Notes: a model not told the origin generated them from the sequence alone. Shown: positions 1 through 13,290, counted from the first letter of the stretch. The stretch: DNA of 64,000 bases from Populus alba (GCF_005239225.2 NC_133287.1:4197493-4261492), one strand, 5' to 3'. A program made the numbers and translations.

Positions 1-3000
1 ACCCTCCACCTTGTCACATAAGGATTCAAAATAGTCTTGGAAGCCAAAATAGCCATCTCGAACCATCCTACATGCAATAGTATGATAAAATTAAATTACC
101 AAAAATTCTATCACAATCCAAAGAAGTGTCTTGCTCAGCATACAAAACACAACCTGCGTCAGAAACACCGAAAAATTGATGTCCAAAGCATTTACCTGGT
201 TTGCTGGAAATGATTTTGAAAGGCAAGTGATTTGGGGGGCGGGGTTTCCAAGTTTAATTACATTACATACCTTACAACACGAGCAAATTGAAGAGGCACT
301 TTAAGGGTAGGTCCTTTCTCGCGCAAAGCTGGTACTTCATGCATTTTTGCACCAAATAAAAACTGAGCCAAAAATGACAGCATCAGAAATGTATTCCCCC
401 ATTGAGTGCTAGCACATTCATGCCAAACGATTGGTGTCTAGTTACGAAATACAACACAGGTAACCAGTTGACAGAAACCTATGATTTTGCAAGTGGTGAT
501 GCAGACATGCAGAAACCGAGAAGAAAAGCATTGATTGGTTTTGTAAACCTCATTTCAGATAGCACATACCATGTTATCTTTCCCTATTTCTTCCATAATT
601 TCAACTGTAGAACCATCTTCTGTGGCTAGAAGTAAACATCCATTCATCAAAAATTTCATGCTGCCAGTACCTGATGCCTCATGCCCTGCAGTGCTGCATA
701 AAATCATGCATATTACATGAGAAATCCTACATATTTCAGATAAAGTTAAATCTAATGGACAACCAATTAGAAAAGGAAAGATCACAAGGAAAAGAAAAGG
801 ACTTTGAACCAAGGCCCAACTCAATATTCTACATTCTATCATGCAATACAACCACTTTAACATTATAAAAAAAAAAAAAAAAAATTAAACAAAAGCAGAC
901 AAGTAATCTAGAGAATGGATCAGAAAAGTGAAAAAAACATAGTTGACTATTATCATCTAGAAAGTCAGTTAGTGCACTTACACAATTAGAGGGAAGTATT
1001 TCATATGTTAAGTGAAATATAATTTAAAAATATGTTTGGTTACAAAAAACAATTGCAATCTTACAAGCCCTTTTGTTTTGACTTTATTTATCCCCTTTTA
1101 GGATACTTGGGATGAACAATTTATCAGAATCAGAAAGGTAGCAATCCAAACTGACCTTTTAAGCTAGAATTTATCGGGTTAAAAACTTCTAATGGTTCTT
1201 GCAACATTTACAAATTCTCCATTGATTTGGCGCAGGGAATATTCATTTATCATCAACTCAATAATGAATTAAACCATTGATTTGGCGCAGGGAATATTCA
1301 TTTATCATCAACTCAATAATGAATTAAATAAGTTAAATAGAAGATAATTGCGGTTGAGTCTAAAGTTGGAATCCAATTGGTGCACCATATTATTTACAGA
1401 CCTTATGTGCTGCGAAAGGTCAGCCCCTGGTATTACTAACTCAGCAACAGAGACATTGTAATCAGGTATAAAAACCTGTAGGAGATTATAAACAAGAAAC
1501 TGAATCAAAACAATAGATAAACAAAACCTTGAAATAACAGGAGCAGAGATAATTCGTCAGTTAGTTCCAAATGATACTGCGATAAAACAAGCAGAAGACC
1601 AAGAAAAATAATCTTGGACAGATAAGATGTTTTATATTTTTTATTCTATACCAAAAACAATATGCCTTCTCAAGACAGCATGTAGGGAAGGGAGGAGAAA
1701 TATTACAGCGTAAGGGTATATAAGTCAGGCTTGAGGCATGGTGATCCACACATACTATTGAAAACTATAGTAAAAAAAACACTAGAAAGTTACAAGCATA
1801 CTAAATCAAGCATTTATAAATAAGAAAATAAACTGATGAGAAAAGAAACAAATTTCTCTGGCAACAATTGAGAACATAAGAAAGTTAGAAATAGAAGAGT
1901 TTAACAAAATTTCCACACAAGGAAACTAGTAATTTAAACTGAGTTAACTGATGTCTCATCAGAAGTGGTATAAGAAAACAGCTGAATACTATTAGGAGAA
2001 AATTATGTCCTAATGTTAGAAGCATTAAACTAACTGGGGGGAAAGTGCAGGAACTTGAGATTTCTTAAAGAATATTCCCTCAAATTTTTCCCATTTCCTC
2101 TCCTTCCACTTACTCCCCATCAAATAATGAAAATGCTCTCCAGGCAACTAGAATCCAACCACTTCTAAGGCCCTCCTTCAACTAGCAAGTAAATCCATCA
2201 ATAAACAATTCCAAGGTTGATATCTTTTAGCAACTGAATAATGCAAACAAAAACAATCACTCCTTTGGACCAAAAACAATTCGTTCTCTTTCCAGTTTAT
2301 ATGATGCTATAAACAAAAAAATCAAACCACCGCTGAAGTGCATATCAAGAATATTTCCATAGTTACCACCACTTGCTGCTTGAACAGAAAAAAAATTGCT
2401 TGATTGGAACCTGACAATTAGGACTACTATCTTACCTACCTCACCTTATAGAATCACTAAACTAATAATAGATGGTAATATCAATATACATGCATTTCCA
2501 TGCATCTTGAAGAATTTTCATTGAGAATGATTAGCGAGACTCACTCTGGTAAGAAAAGAAGAAAGAAAGTCAGATCACCACTGAATCTATCTGCTCCCAC
2601 GGTGCGGTAACTAGAAAGCACTACTTTATTTGTTCAAATCAATCCTGGTTTTCCGCGAAATCTATTTCGGTAGAGCATATGATGCATACGTGGGAAGGTT
2701 AATGGCCCTAGCAGCTAAAGTGAAAGTGATGCCTCCATGAAAATTATCAGACAGATATGGTTCTAAAGACCCCAACTCTTTCTCTTTGTGCCAAAGAGCT
2801 TCTTCTTGCATAGGATTTGTCCAAGGTTATCCGCAAGACAAAAATAATGTCGACCACTATCAATATCATGGTACAATGACTTGTTATGAGGCTTGGATGA
2901 AATGCCCTGATGAAAGCTTCTTGGGAGGGAACTGGCATTTTAGCACTCAAAAGGAATTTGGTTCATGATTATTTTTGGCCTAGCACAAGCCTTTCAACTG

Positions 3001-6000
3001 ATAAAAAACTGGTTAAAAACCTCACTTTCACCAAATAATACAGAAGATGCTCATCTGTTCACCTACTTAACACAGCACACTTTTCACTTACCAACTTCAA
3101 AAGATCACCAACATCAGGATCATTGTTAATTTTTTCTGCTACAGCATTACAGAGTTTGATGATCTTCCTGGCAATTTCATAACCAGGAGCAGCTTTCCCT
3201 CCAATTATGCAGACACGGGGGACAACCTTTGTCCTGTCACTCTTCTCCATATTCTGCAACAAAATTAGGATAACATAAGCAACCTATATCCAAATATCAT
3301 AAAATCATGGTAAAACCAATCCTGAACATCTGGAGGAGTACTATTCATGTAAAATAAGCATGAGCTCTCTGTCATGAATCATGTAAACCAGGAAAACTGG
3401 TTCTAACATGACTTGTATTAACCAGGCCATAACTAACAGAAAACAAAGTCCAAATTGTTGACACACTAAAATATTGTCCAGTTGCTCTTATGCCATGTAT
3501 GGACCAAACCCAGAAAGATTCAACTGCTGAAGCTCATGCGTTTTAGTTATAGCTTATAGTAGCAAGGCGATGGGAGAGGCAGACATTGGGGCCTCATTTT
3601 AGTTATAGCTTATAGCCGCAAGGTGATGGGAGAGGCAGACATTGGGGCCTCACTTTTAGAGACCGCAAGTGTTCTAATAGATTTAACTGAAAATTACGGC
3701 TTCTTTTGCCCAAGTAGATTCCATTCACCTTTATACAGTCATATCGATGGATGATGCCAAGTACATTGAGTAACTGTCTTTTATACTCGTGTATTCGCTT
3801 TATCTGCACATCAAACATTGCACTTACACTGACCTGCAATGAAAATGTATGCTGTTAATGTAAGATCCCATGCAAGCTTCTATAGGAAATTAATCTTTAC
3901 ATGCAATAAAAGGCACAGTTAGGAGGTAAATTTTTTAAGAGACTAAAATGCCTTTTTTTTATTTTTTATTGTGAATCTGTGGTTTTTTTTTTCAATAAAT
4001 AAATCAAGAATCCTAAAATAGCTAAAACCGTTTTTTTATCATGTGTGTTTTGTTTTTATTTTTCTATTTTCTATTTGCCTATGATAACAATCCTAATCCT
4101 GTATTAATTCAGATTTATTTTTTTCAGGGTATAAAAAGATTCCTTTCCCAAAACCCAGAGTTATAATTCGATAAGAATTCTATTCACTATACAAAAACAA
4201 TATAATTATATTTTTATAAAAACAATACTTTGAATATAATTTAAAAAATCAGTATTGTCTTCGTTATCAAGGTACTTAATATTTTTCTTTGTATATTTCT
4301 CTTTACTGTTTTCTCAATCTTGTTTATTATAATTTCATCTTGGTATATTTGCCTTCATTTAATGGTTTCTTGTTATAATTTGATTATACTATATTTAATT
4401 TTAATTCGTACATATTAAAGATCATATAATGGTTGCTTACTTTCATAAATTGAATTATGTCTTTGAGATATTATTATATATGATCATTGAAAATAAGATG
4501 CATGTGGTAGAAATATTTGTTAAGGAGGGGAAACTTTTTCATTGGCAAGAAAAAAACAATTATGGGAGATGATGTATTTTTATTTAGACCTATATGAAAA
4601 GATAAAAAAAAAAAAAAAACTGCAAGGATTAAAGGAGAAAGCTCAAGAAATTAAGCCCCAGCAGTTGCCCCTTCTTTTCATAACCTATCTTCGCGGCTGT
4701 ACACTAGAGAACTTAAACATTACTCTTACAAGGCTATACAATTCATACCTTCACGATAGTCCCATTTATCAACATTGGCAAAGGTAAAACTTTTGTGATT
4801 GGGGGGGAATGAATATAGGTGAATATATATGCATATAAATCAAAATTAACATAATTTTTAGGTATTTCTAATTAAACAAATAAATCACTATATATACTAA
4901 TTTAAAACTTCTTCTTAATAATTTATTTTGAGGATGCTTTGTTCATATTTGTTTCATAAAAGAAATGGTACTAATTAGCTTTACAATTAAAAGCATAGCT
5001 AAGAAATCAATTTATTTTAATAAAACAGATTAAATCATGTATTGGAGAAAGGAGCAGATTGAAGAGATGAGAATTGCACTCTAAATTTCTAATTTTATAA
5101 ATATAATCAATAAAGAGGGAGAGAGAAGAATTTAAGGGTAAGTTTGAAAAGAAAATTAAAAAAAAAAAAAAGAGTAACATGAAAAACAAATAAAGAATCT
5201 GATCCACATAACAAAACTCGAAGTATATATCTTGATTTCCTTTTTTCGTTAGAAAGTTAACTAGATTGCTTTGAATAGGTTTGCAAGATTGAAACAAATT
5301 ATAAACAAAATAAAAGAATTAAAAGAAAGTATTCAAGAATAATATAAAAAAATATTAAAATCTGATTTTTTTTATTTAACTTAAATAAATTCAAATAATT
5401 TGTATTTGTATTCTAAGAAATTATAATTATAGAATCCAAAATCTCTAACATTGACTTCGACCCTAACTTTTAGGAAATCTTTTGGCTTTAATTCAACATG
5501 CAGTATTTTGTTTAAATTGATACCACATTTTTCACATCCTATATTAACTCTTCATTTGTTTTTTAGATAATAATAATAGAAGCTAAATTAATTACTTGCA
5601 TTAATCTTTTCTTAATTAGTTACTAGCATAATATTTGTATTAAAACAAATACTATTATGTTAAATTGTTCCATCTTTTTATTAGTTGGCAATTCTTAACA
5701 AGCAAAATTATTGAAATGAAGCAAGTTTGTGTTTATGTTTGTATGCAAAAATGGAAAAGAAAACAGAGATAAAAATGTTCACTCTCTCCTTAAAAGATAA
5801 AAGAAAAGAAAAGGAGTAAAGAGTAATTATAATGATAATTAACAGAATAAGTTAGCTTTCATTTGAAATTAACATTAACCTTTTACTATATTTATATATA
5901 GACAAATGACTTTTTATATACAGTTATATGTTAAGTTTTTTTTTTTCTTATATCTAAGTGATTTATTTACATCCCTCCAAAACAAAGGTAGTTATAAATA

Positions 6001-9000
6001 TTTATTTATATTATTGTGTAAGCAAAATTATATCACTTATATCCCTAAGATTTAATTAAATATATATATATATATATAAATTGTTATTTTTTTTATGCAA
6101 AATTATATCACTTACGACTTGACAAGATGATTAATGTCACGCGTATATTACTTTTGCCTATATGGTATCATTGATTCTTCTTCAACTTTTGTTAGTGCAA
6201 ATTAGCAATGTTGTAATAGAAAAATGTGCAATATAAAGTGATGTAGGATGACACATCTAAAAAGAAATTGTTACTTGAACATGAATGCATAACAAAACTA
6301 AAATTCCAATCTTAAGAAATCACTTTTTATCTTAACTAAGAAAAGGAGTTTGAAAATATGAGATTAAACCAAATGCATGCAAAATGTTTTAAAATTTTAG
6401 ACTTTAGAAATCTCATGAATTGATAGGGTTCATCTAGATTCCATTAATATTTTTTTGAAAATTGATTTTGCATTTTGTTTATTGGTTCATGTGAGTTACA
6501 ATATTCAAGTTATTTAATTTATGTTTTGAGATTTCATTACATCAATATATTTTATCAAAGACACAATGAAATATTGAATCATACTCCTCCTTTTAACAAA
6601 CAAGGACATAGAGTTACTTGATTTATGATATAGCATAGGTTATTAATTGTTTAAATTAATAGCAAAGTTAAATTTAAAAAAATAATTTGAATAAATATAT
6701 TGAATATAGTATTTTGTTTATTTAATTGAAAAGGAAGGTTAAAATTTCATATTATTATCACTTACTCATAAAACAAAATACCTTCATTAAAGAATTGATA
6801 AGAAATCTGATGACATTTTTTTTTATAATTATACTAAGGATGTTATTGAATTAAAGATAATTTCATTAATTTTTTAGTTTATTGCATTATTTTCATACAT
6901 AACATCGATTTTAGTTATTTGATACCAAGATACTCCTTTTAGAAAGACATTCTAAAATAACAGACAAAAAATAAAATCATCTAATCACATGTAGGCCACG
7001 GCAATGCCCATGCTAAAAAAGCAGTCTTCTAAAAAGAGGCAAGGAAACACAAAACCTAAAAAATTCCTGTAAAGGTTTCGTTTCAAACCTTGACCCCACT
7101 CATTGCTTCAATGTACTCTGCAAGTCTCATTTTGTTAACCTTCCTAACCTACAAAAATAAGAATATCACAAATAAATCCATATGTAAAAGATCATTTCAT
7201 AGTAACTGCATGCATAAAGTTACCATCCTCCATTCTTCATGTAGATCTGCATTGGCTGCTTGTTCTTGCAAACCAGCTAATAAGTCCACATCACGGATCC
7301 AAGCTTCTGTTCCAAGCCACTTTGAGATAAGAGCACTTAAACTTGGATTGCTCACAACAATCCAGCGACGCTGAGATATAAACATTAATACCTTGAAATC
7401 CTTTCCAGTATAAAGGTAAGTAGGATGGCAGCACCCAAGCAAAGAAAAAGGTTAGTAAATAAGTGAATCAAAGGTGATAGTTAAGTTAACCTGTGTTACT
7501 CCATTTGTCTTGTAATCAAATTTATGAGGCCACAGCTCATAGAAGTCCTGCAAAGAAGTTTCTGAGAGTCAAAGGCCACGATGAATATCTAACATGTTTA
7601 GATTTCAAACAAGTGAAGTTTACCTTGAATACTCTTGTTTTTAGTAATTCTGAATGCACTCTAGAAACTCCATTCACAGTATGAGAGCAAACAATTGCTA
7701 GGTTTGCCATTCGAATACTCTGTCAAACAATACAGATGATTCTCAGCTGTCACAACAAATTTACAATTCACCACCAGGCCATGCATATAGATGGGAAGTG
7801 AAAACTACCAAAAAAAGAACAAAAAGATTTCACTACCAAACCACCTAAAATGGTAACACACACTCTTTAACAGCATATAGATGGGAAGGCATCAATCTTA
7901 CCTTCAGTATCTCATTTTGCACAAAAATACATGCGCGCAGGGATACACGGCTCTTTATTTCAAACACAAATCATGTTCTATTTCCTAGCAACACACACTC
8001 TTTAACAGCACATTTTTCTTCACAACATGACAAGACTAAGAAAATGTTTTACTAACCATAAAAGAAAACATAAGAAAAGGTAGCTAATGCAGAAATATGA
8101 GCCAAAATAAAAAATGAAGAGTATGTCAGTGATGTTAAAAAAGAATTAAAATTTGGCCAATATAGAAGAGATTAAAACTTTGGGTGGTTTTGCAAAGTAC
8201 CTTAATAGCACCATCTTCAACGATTGACATCCTAGAAAGTCGATCATAATCCAAACCAATTCTCTTCTTCAGCTCTTCAATGTAATCAAAATTTATATCG
8301 TATATAATCTGAAAAATAAGAAATTACTAAAAAATATTCAAAAAAAATGTGGAGAATATTTTTATAATCTATTATTGCAATCTTTAGCGGATTGATTTTG
8401 CAGTATAGAAATGGTTTCAGAAACAATCATGATTAATCCATGATGTTGCTAAGGGATTCTGGCATGAGCTGCTGGAAATAAGAAATTCAAGTTGAGTATA
8501 TACAATATAATGGCTAGCCAAACTTGTTTTCAGGATGTTCTGAAAATGATTATAGAATCAAATTCATGTAAGAGGTGGGGGAAACAATTAAACAATCATC
8601 TAGGAAAACCCACTTGTAAATGGCGTGGTAGAAGACTTTCCAGCAGATCAACAGGGACCTTTTCCAGTCCTTCAGGTAATACTGTATGAGTTGTGAAAGA
8701 AAAAATCTTGCACACAATGTCCCATGCTCTATTCCAATCCAAGTGCTCTTCATCAACAAGCACTCTCATAACCTCAGCTATTGCAAAAGAAGGGTGAGTA
8801 TCATTCAGCTGTAGAGCAACCTGTATAAGTGGCAAGGCAAAGTCAGACCAATGGAGACAAGTTTTAGTGCGAGTTCTATGGAAGAAAGCAAATGCAACTT
8901 TCCATCTTCATACCACGGAGTAGCCCATGTGTCAAACATGTAATTAACCATTCATAATGAATCAAGAAGTTGACAATGGTTTAATCATCTTAATTTAGAA

Positions 9001-12000
9001 CAAACTCCATAAATGAAACGAGTAAAATCTCTAAAATCTAAGGCTTCAACGCAAAATAAAAGCCACCTGTATCTGTTATCTGGTCAAGTTTGTCTTAAAA
9101 TAAATGTTTGTGGACATTTAAACTACATGTGTTAGTGTGAAGGTGCAGGCGCGCATGGGCGTATGGTGTGCTCTAGAAAAGGACACCACAAGAAAATCAA
9201 TAATTACCAAAAAAAAAAAAAAAAAATGTTTCTTTGTAGTTCAGCATAAAACAGTGCCTAAGAACGGTCTAAGCAAGCTAAAAAGTTTGGTTGTCAGAAA
9301 ATTAATTTTTTGCATATATCAAAAACTAATGAGATGCAAAACCTTCTCAGGAAAGTCATCAAAGTTACTGTGAGAATCCTTGAACCTCCGAATGATGTCT
9401 TGCAATGATGCTGAGACAAAGAAATATTGTTGTTTTAACCGTAGTTCCTTCCCCTGCAAGAGAGTAGCTCAACCAATTAAAACCCATTGCAAGACAGATA
9501 AAAACATCTTTCATCAAAGATAATAAGATGCCTCAAAACTGGAAAACAGAAAAAGAAATAATAATTCAAAAAGGATGTGAGCCTGCGCATAATAAAAAAC
9601 AGAGCAATTGAAAAAACAACATGTAAACCACCAATGGTTAAGTGCAAGTATCTGATTAAAGATATTTGTGCTATCCCCTTTTCATCAATGTGAAATTGGC
9701 CTTCAAAGAAATCAAATTGCTTTAAAATACAGGCACTACAAACAAAGGATAAAGAAACAACATAATAGGACAGTGAAATTCAATATACACATGCTATTAT
9801 GAGCCAAGAAAAAAGGAAAACCAATACCTGATACGAACGGTCATCAGGGTATAGAACACTACTTATAGTTTCAGCCCTCTGTCTATTGACAACAGCATTA
9901 ATATAGTCTCCGGTATTATAAGACTCCTGCAAATGACATGGGTTTCAGATAAAGGCTTAAGAATCTTTCAGGTTTTATTAAAAAAAAAAAAATGACTCGG
10001 CCAGAGAGAATTAAAAATTGAAAAAAACAAAACAAAAACATAGTAAACATTTCCTTTTCTACAGAAGTAAAATGTTTTACCCATGCTATTTTATACTCAG
10101 CAAATGAGGATGCAAGATTATTACTTTTTTTGTTGGAAAAAAATTTAACTGAACTAAATTGTTATTTTAAAAATCGAGTTAATATTCTTTTTCTGTCAAT
10201 TGATCTACACCGGAATATATCACATGTTTTAACTGTAAAATCAAAAGACATGTAGGAAGGATAGATATTCAACTTAATCAAGATTACCATATCAATTTGA
10301 TCACTTGGTTTAGCAGCCCAGAGGCGGAGAGTAATAGTATTCCTTGTTCCATGACCAGGTATTGGATTGTCATAAGCTACAGCTTCAACCTGCCAAAATG
10401 GAACCAAACTATTATGCTATAAGTTAAATTCAGGAAAGTCAGCATAAATGTGCTATCATTTAAAAAAATGCAACTCATCCAATTTCAATTAGATATATGA
10501 AGCATCCAAACCTAATAAAAGTTGAGTAACAGAAAAAGATGAAAATGAAGCATGCAGTCTTGAGTACATATGATATTACAATACCGTTTCTCCAGGGAGC
10601 CAAACTTTACGTTTTCCTCCATTGAAATTTTCATCTTCCACAGTCCCATAGAACTAATCCATCCAAAAAGAACACAAGTAGATAGTTGATAGATAAGTTC
10701 AAGGTAGAAGGATGGTACAGTGGTAACGCAACATAAACAATAACGAATGAAGCAACTTGATTGAGATAGAAATAGGAAAGTACTTGCAAACCTTCACAGG
10801 ATAAGTTACATGAACTCGTTCTATCTCCCAAGGATTTCCAAAATTCAACCAATAATCAGGCTGCTCATGTTGATAGCCATCCAGTATGACCTGGCGAAAC
10901 AGCCCATATTGATAGCGCAGTCCATAACTGCAAAAAGGATATGTGTTCCAGAAAATCAATTAACATCTTCCTGTATATGAAACAAAAAAAAGTCAGAATA
11001 GCTATTTAATGGTGTTAAAGCTTTTGCTAGTGTTAGTTAGGTTAGCCGATAAAGTCACCTAACAACATACCAAGTGCAGTGGTTGAATCCCACTCACACA
11101 ATCTCAATAGATTTGAGATAAGCAAGGCCAATATCATGGCAATACAGCTGCGTTCAACTTTGGAAATGTTTTAAAGCTTCAGAGAGTTGATGATCACTGT
11201 AAGCAAGTAAAAAAGGTTCTTACAAGGAAAATCACAGAGTAGAGAAATACCCCCATGCAGGATAGTCCATTGTTGCTAGAGAATCCATTTGACATGCTGA
11301 AAGACGAGCAAGACCACCATTACCCAGAGCAGCATCTCCTTCCTTGAAACATCAGCACAGAACCAAAAAAAAAAAAACGATTTATGATTAGAAAAGAATC
11401 ACTATGTGAATTTTATAAGTTAAAGAACACCCTTCACTGTTTCGAGGCATGAATTAACTTTATTGGATATTTAAAACATCCCTTATAATTGCTGTATTGA
11501 CTGAATTCAAATCCACAGTCCACCACAGAAATCCAAAAATCTAACTTGTATCAGTTTCTACAACGAAAAGTAAATTACTATTACTAGCTAAATCAATGTG
11601 CTCCCACCAAAGTGTAGAAAAGTAAATGCCAAACCAACCTGCTCTGCCAAAACTTCAAACTCAAAACCGAGCTCTTTTAAAGCATCTGCATACTGGTCCC
11701 GGATGCCAAGGTTGATGGCACTATTTGACAAGGAACGTCCTAATATTTCAATATACACTGGGTGAATCATAATTCAAATTCAACAGCAAGCGTTTCAGAA
11801 GCAAAAAATGTAACTAAAAATTAAAACACCAACACGGGAAAAACACAGATGAATAATAAAGCAGGGAAGCCAGTGAAATCCTATCACGATATTGAAAAAC
11901 TAAAGCAAAATCAAACTTCACAGAAAGCTCAAGATTCACATACAAGATGATCAACTTGCCCATTTTCCTCCAGCACGATAATATTACAAAACAACAGAAG

Positions 12001-13236
12001 CTAAGAACACCAGAAAGAGCTCCAACATGATATATTACAATTCAACAGAAGCTAAGAACACCAAAAAGAAATCACATATAGTAACAAAACACATCAATAC
12101 CCATAAGAAACTCCATCGACAAGAAGTATATGCGCTTAGGATCTTTCTTCTTGAAATGTAGTTGTGTATCATGCCATCTTTCAATCAACCGATCCCTTAC
12201 ACTATGCGCTAAAGCCTACACATTTCACCATTCCAAAAGTCAAATTCACAACAATAATCACTCCAAAAAGAAATTACGAATTACTATTAAAAACAAAATC
12301 AATCACTGATCCCAGAGTTCACTCTCTCCGTGTCTCGCCTGCAAGTGGGACCCACCAAAATAACCAACCATGGACACACTTGCGTGGCAGAGAGCCTGAG
12401 TTCCCGCCAAAATTCAAAAGAGCCGCTATTTACCAACCGTTAAAATAAAAAGACACCGTTACCAAAAAAACAGAATTAAAAAGACTAATAATGAGAGGCA
12501 TAATAATCAATTAATTAATTACCTGATAAGCTTCAAAATCATCAAAACTAAACCTTGACCTAGCAACAGTATATTCAACATGATCCAAGATGTCTTTTTG
12601 TAAACTACTCGGGTCGGATTTCAAAAACCGATCCATTAACCCAAACATCCTCTCCACTCCCACTCTCGTCTCTCCTCCTCTTAATCCACCACTTCTCCTA
12701 ACCACTACTCCTTTCCCTGTACTACTACTAGACCCCACCTTGACCTCTCCAGCTCCACCATCAATCGCATCAAACAACGCTTTCTTAATCTTCTCCAAAC
12801 TTTGATCATCCTCAATTCGGTTACCATGTGAATCAGAGACATAAAACGTCTTGATAAAGCACTCTCCTCCTCCGCCGCCGCCTTCATCGAATTCGACGGT
12901 GGCTTTTTCGATACGTAGGCCGAGGATTTTGAAGACGCGCGTGATTACTTGGAGGAGACCGATTCGATTGCGAGCGCGGATTACAATTGCGGTAGTGTGA
13001 GGATCGGAGGGGTCGTTGTTGCTGATTTCGATGGTGGTGGCGGTGGTGGTGGTGGAGAGCGACTGATTGGTGGAAGCGAGTGTGCGGGAAGTAATATGGG
13101 AGGTAACATGGAGGAGTGCCTTGGAAAAGGAGAGTTTGTTAGTGGAAACAAAAAAAGCAGAGGAAGGAGAGGCAGCGGCGGTTGTTGATGGAAATGTGAG
13201 TCTTGATTGATAAAGAGGGACTGAAATTGCAGACAT
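1..13236 (-). CDS. ACT-domain-containing alpha-1,4-glucan phosphorylase, 3' end outside window
   Basis: Glucan phosphorylases (GT35) release glucose-1-phosphate from alpha-1,4-glucans using orthophosphate and pyridoxal phosphate. Twenty-one exons splice in frame to 946 codons; about 60-70 C-terminal residues are missing beyond base 1. Residues 1-60 are Ser/Thr-rich, like a plastid transit peptide. Residues 82-156 read as an ACT domain ([19 protein letters not shown]). The catalytic part begins near residue 215 ([20 protein letters not shown]). Visible family motifs are GNGGLAR (317-323), NDTHP (519-523), THTVLPE (557-563), KRIHEYKRQ (750-758) and [10 protein letters not shown] (857-866), where K865 is the expected PLP lysine. 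The long acidic insertion of L-type plastid phosphorylases is absent between LLPRHLQ and the following exon. Identity as a phosphorylase is certain. Plastid location and ACT-based regulation are inferred. The start is the first ATG of the frame, just downstream of a TATA-like site. Confidence 0.95.
1219..1328. repeat. 55-bp perfect tandem duplication
   Basis: Two adjacent copies (1219-1273 and 1274-1328) beginning CCATTGATTTGGCGCAGG appear identical. They lie in the phosphorylase intron between the exons at 1475-1402 and 693-570. The identity implies a recent duplication; no coding role is visible. Confidence 0.95.
3541..3652. repeat. 56-bp tandem duplication
   Basis: Copies at 3541-3596 and 3597-3652 share the core GATGGGAGAGGCAGACATTG and differ at only a few positions. 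The repeat is in the phosphorylase intron between the exons at 3833-3729 and 3253-3092. Confidence 0.93.
3834..7088 (-). other. Oversized AT-rich intron 15 of the phosphorylase gene
   Basis: This 3.26-kb intron is far longer than its neighbours, most of which are 80-700 nt. It is very AT-rich, with poly-A/T runs and a TA microsatellite near 6060-6078. An 81-codon ORF at 4542-4787 on the plus strand has no recognised relative. A TATA-like GGGTATAAAAAG sits near 4129. The size and composition suggest an old inserted element, but I found no terminal repeats or transposase motif. Confidence 0.6.
11035..11150 (+). mobile_element. Possible tRNA-derived SINE fragment in an intron
   Basis: An A-box-like stretch (TTAGCCGATAAAG, 11042-11054) is followed 39 nt later by a B-box-like GGTTGAATCCC (11081-11091), the internal pol III promoter spacing expected of tRNA genes and SINEs. 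It lies in a phosphorylase intron. No folding tRNA and no clear poly-A tail is seen, so a degenerate SINE head is the best reading. Confidence 0.35.
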
Positions 13237-13290
13237 TTTACTTCTTTTTTTAGCAAAAGTTTGCAGTTTTTGGTTGGGTGAGTGAGTGAG

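Larger units (their letters stand above)
1..13236 (-). other. Exon map of the glucan phosphorylase gene
   Basis: Exons in transcript order: 13236-12523 (transit peptide, ACT, first phosphorylase residues), 12215-12101, 11739-11639, 11342-11251, 10927-10792, 10653-10585, 10389-10288, 9926-9828, 9453-9343, 8820-8614, 8308-8201, 7719-7624, 7547-7491, 7370-7224, 7148-7089, 3833-3729, 3253-3092, 1475-1402, 693-570, 362-271, 67-<1. Every junction was read from the sequence: all donors are GT, all acceptors AG, and the phases close without a stop. The exon 10 donor (CAA|GTGGGT) is the least canonical. The other listed coordinates follow directly from homology plus splice consensus. Confidence 0.88.

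Noticed and set aside
8492..8835. Short overlapping frames on both strands
   Set aside because: They are shadows or intron extensions of phosphorylase exon 10 (8820-8614).
12949..13188. Gly-rich plus-strand frame opposite the ACT exon
   Set aside because: It arises from the GGT repeats antisense to the Thr-rich linker of the phosphorylase.
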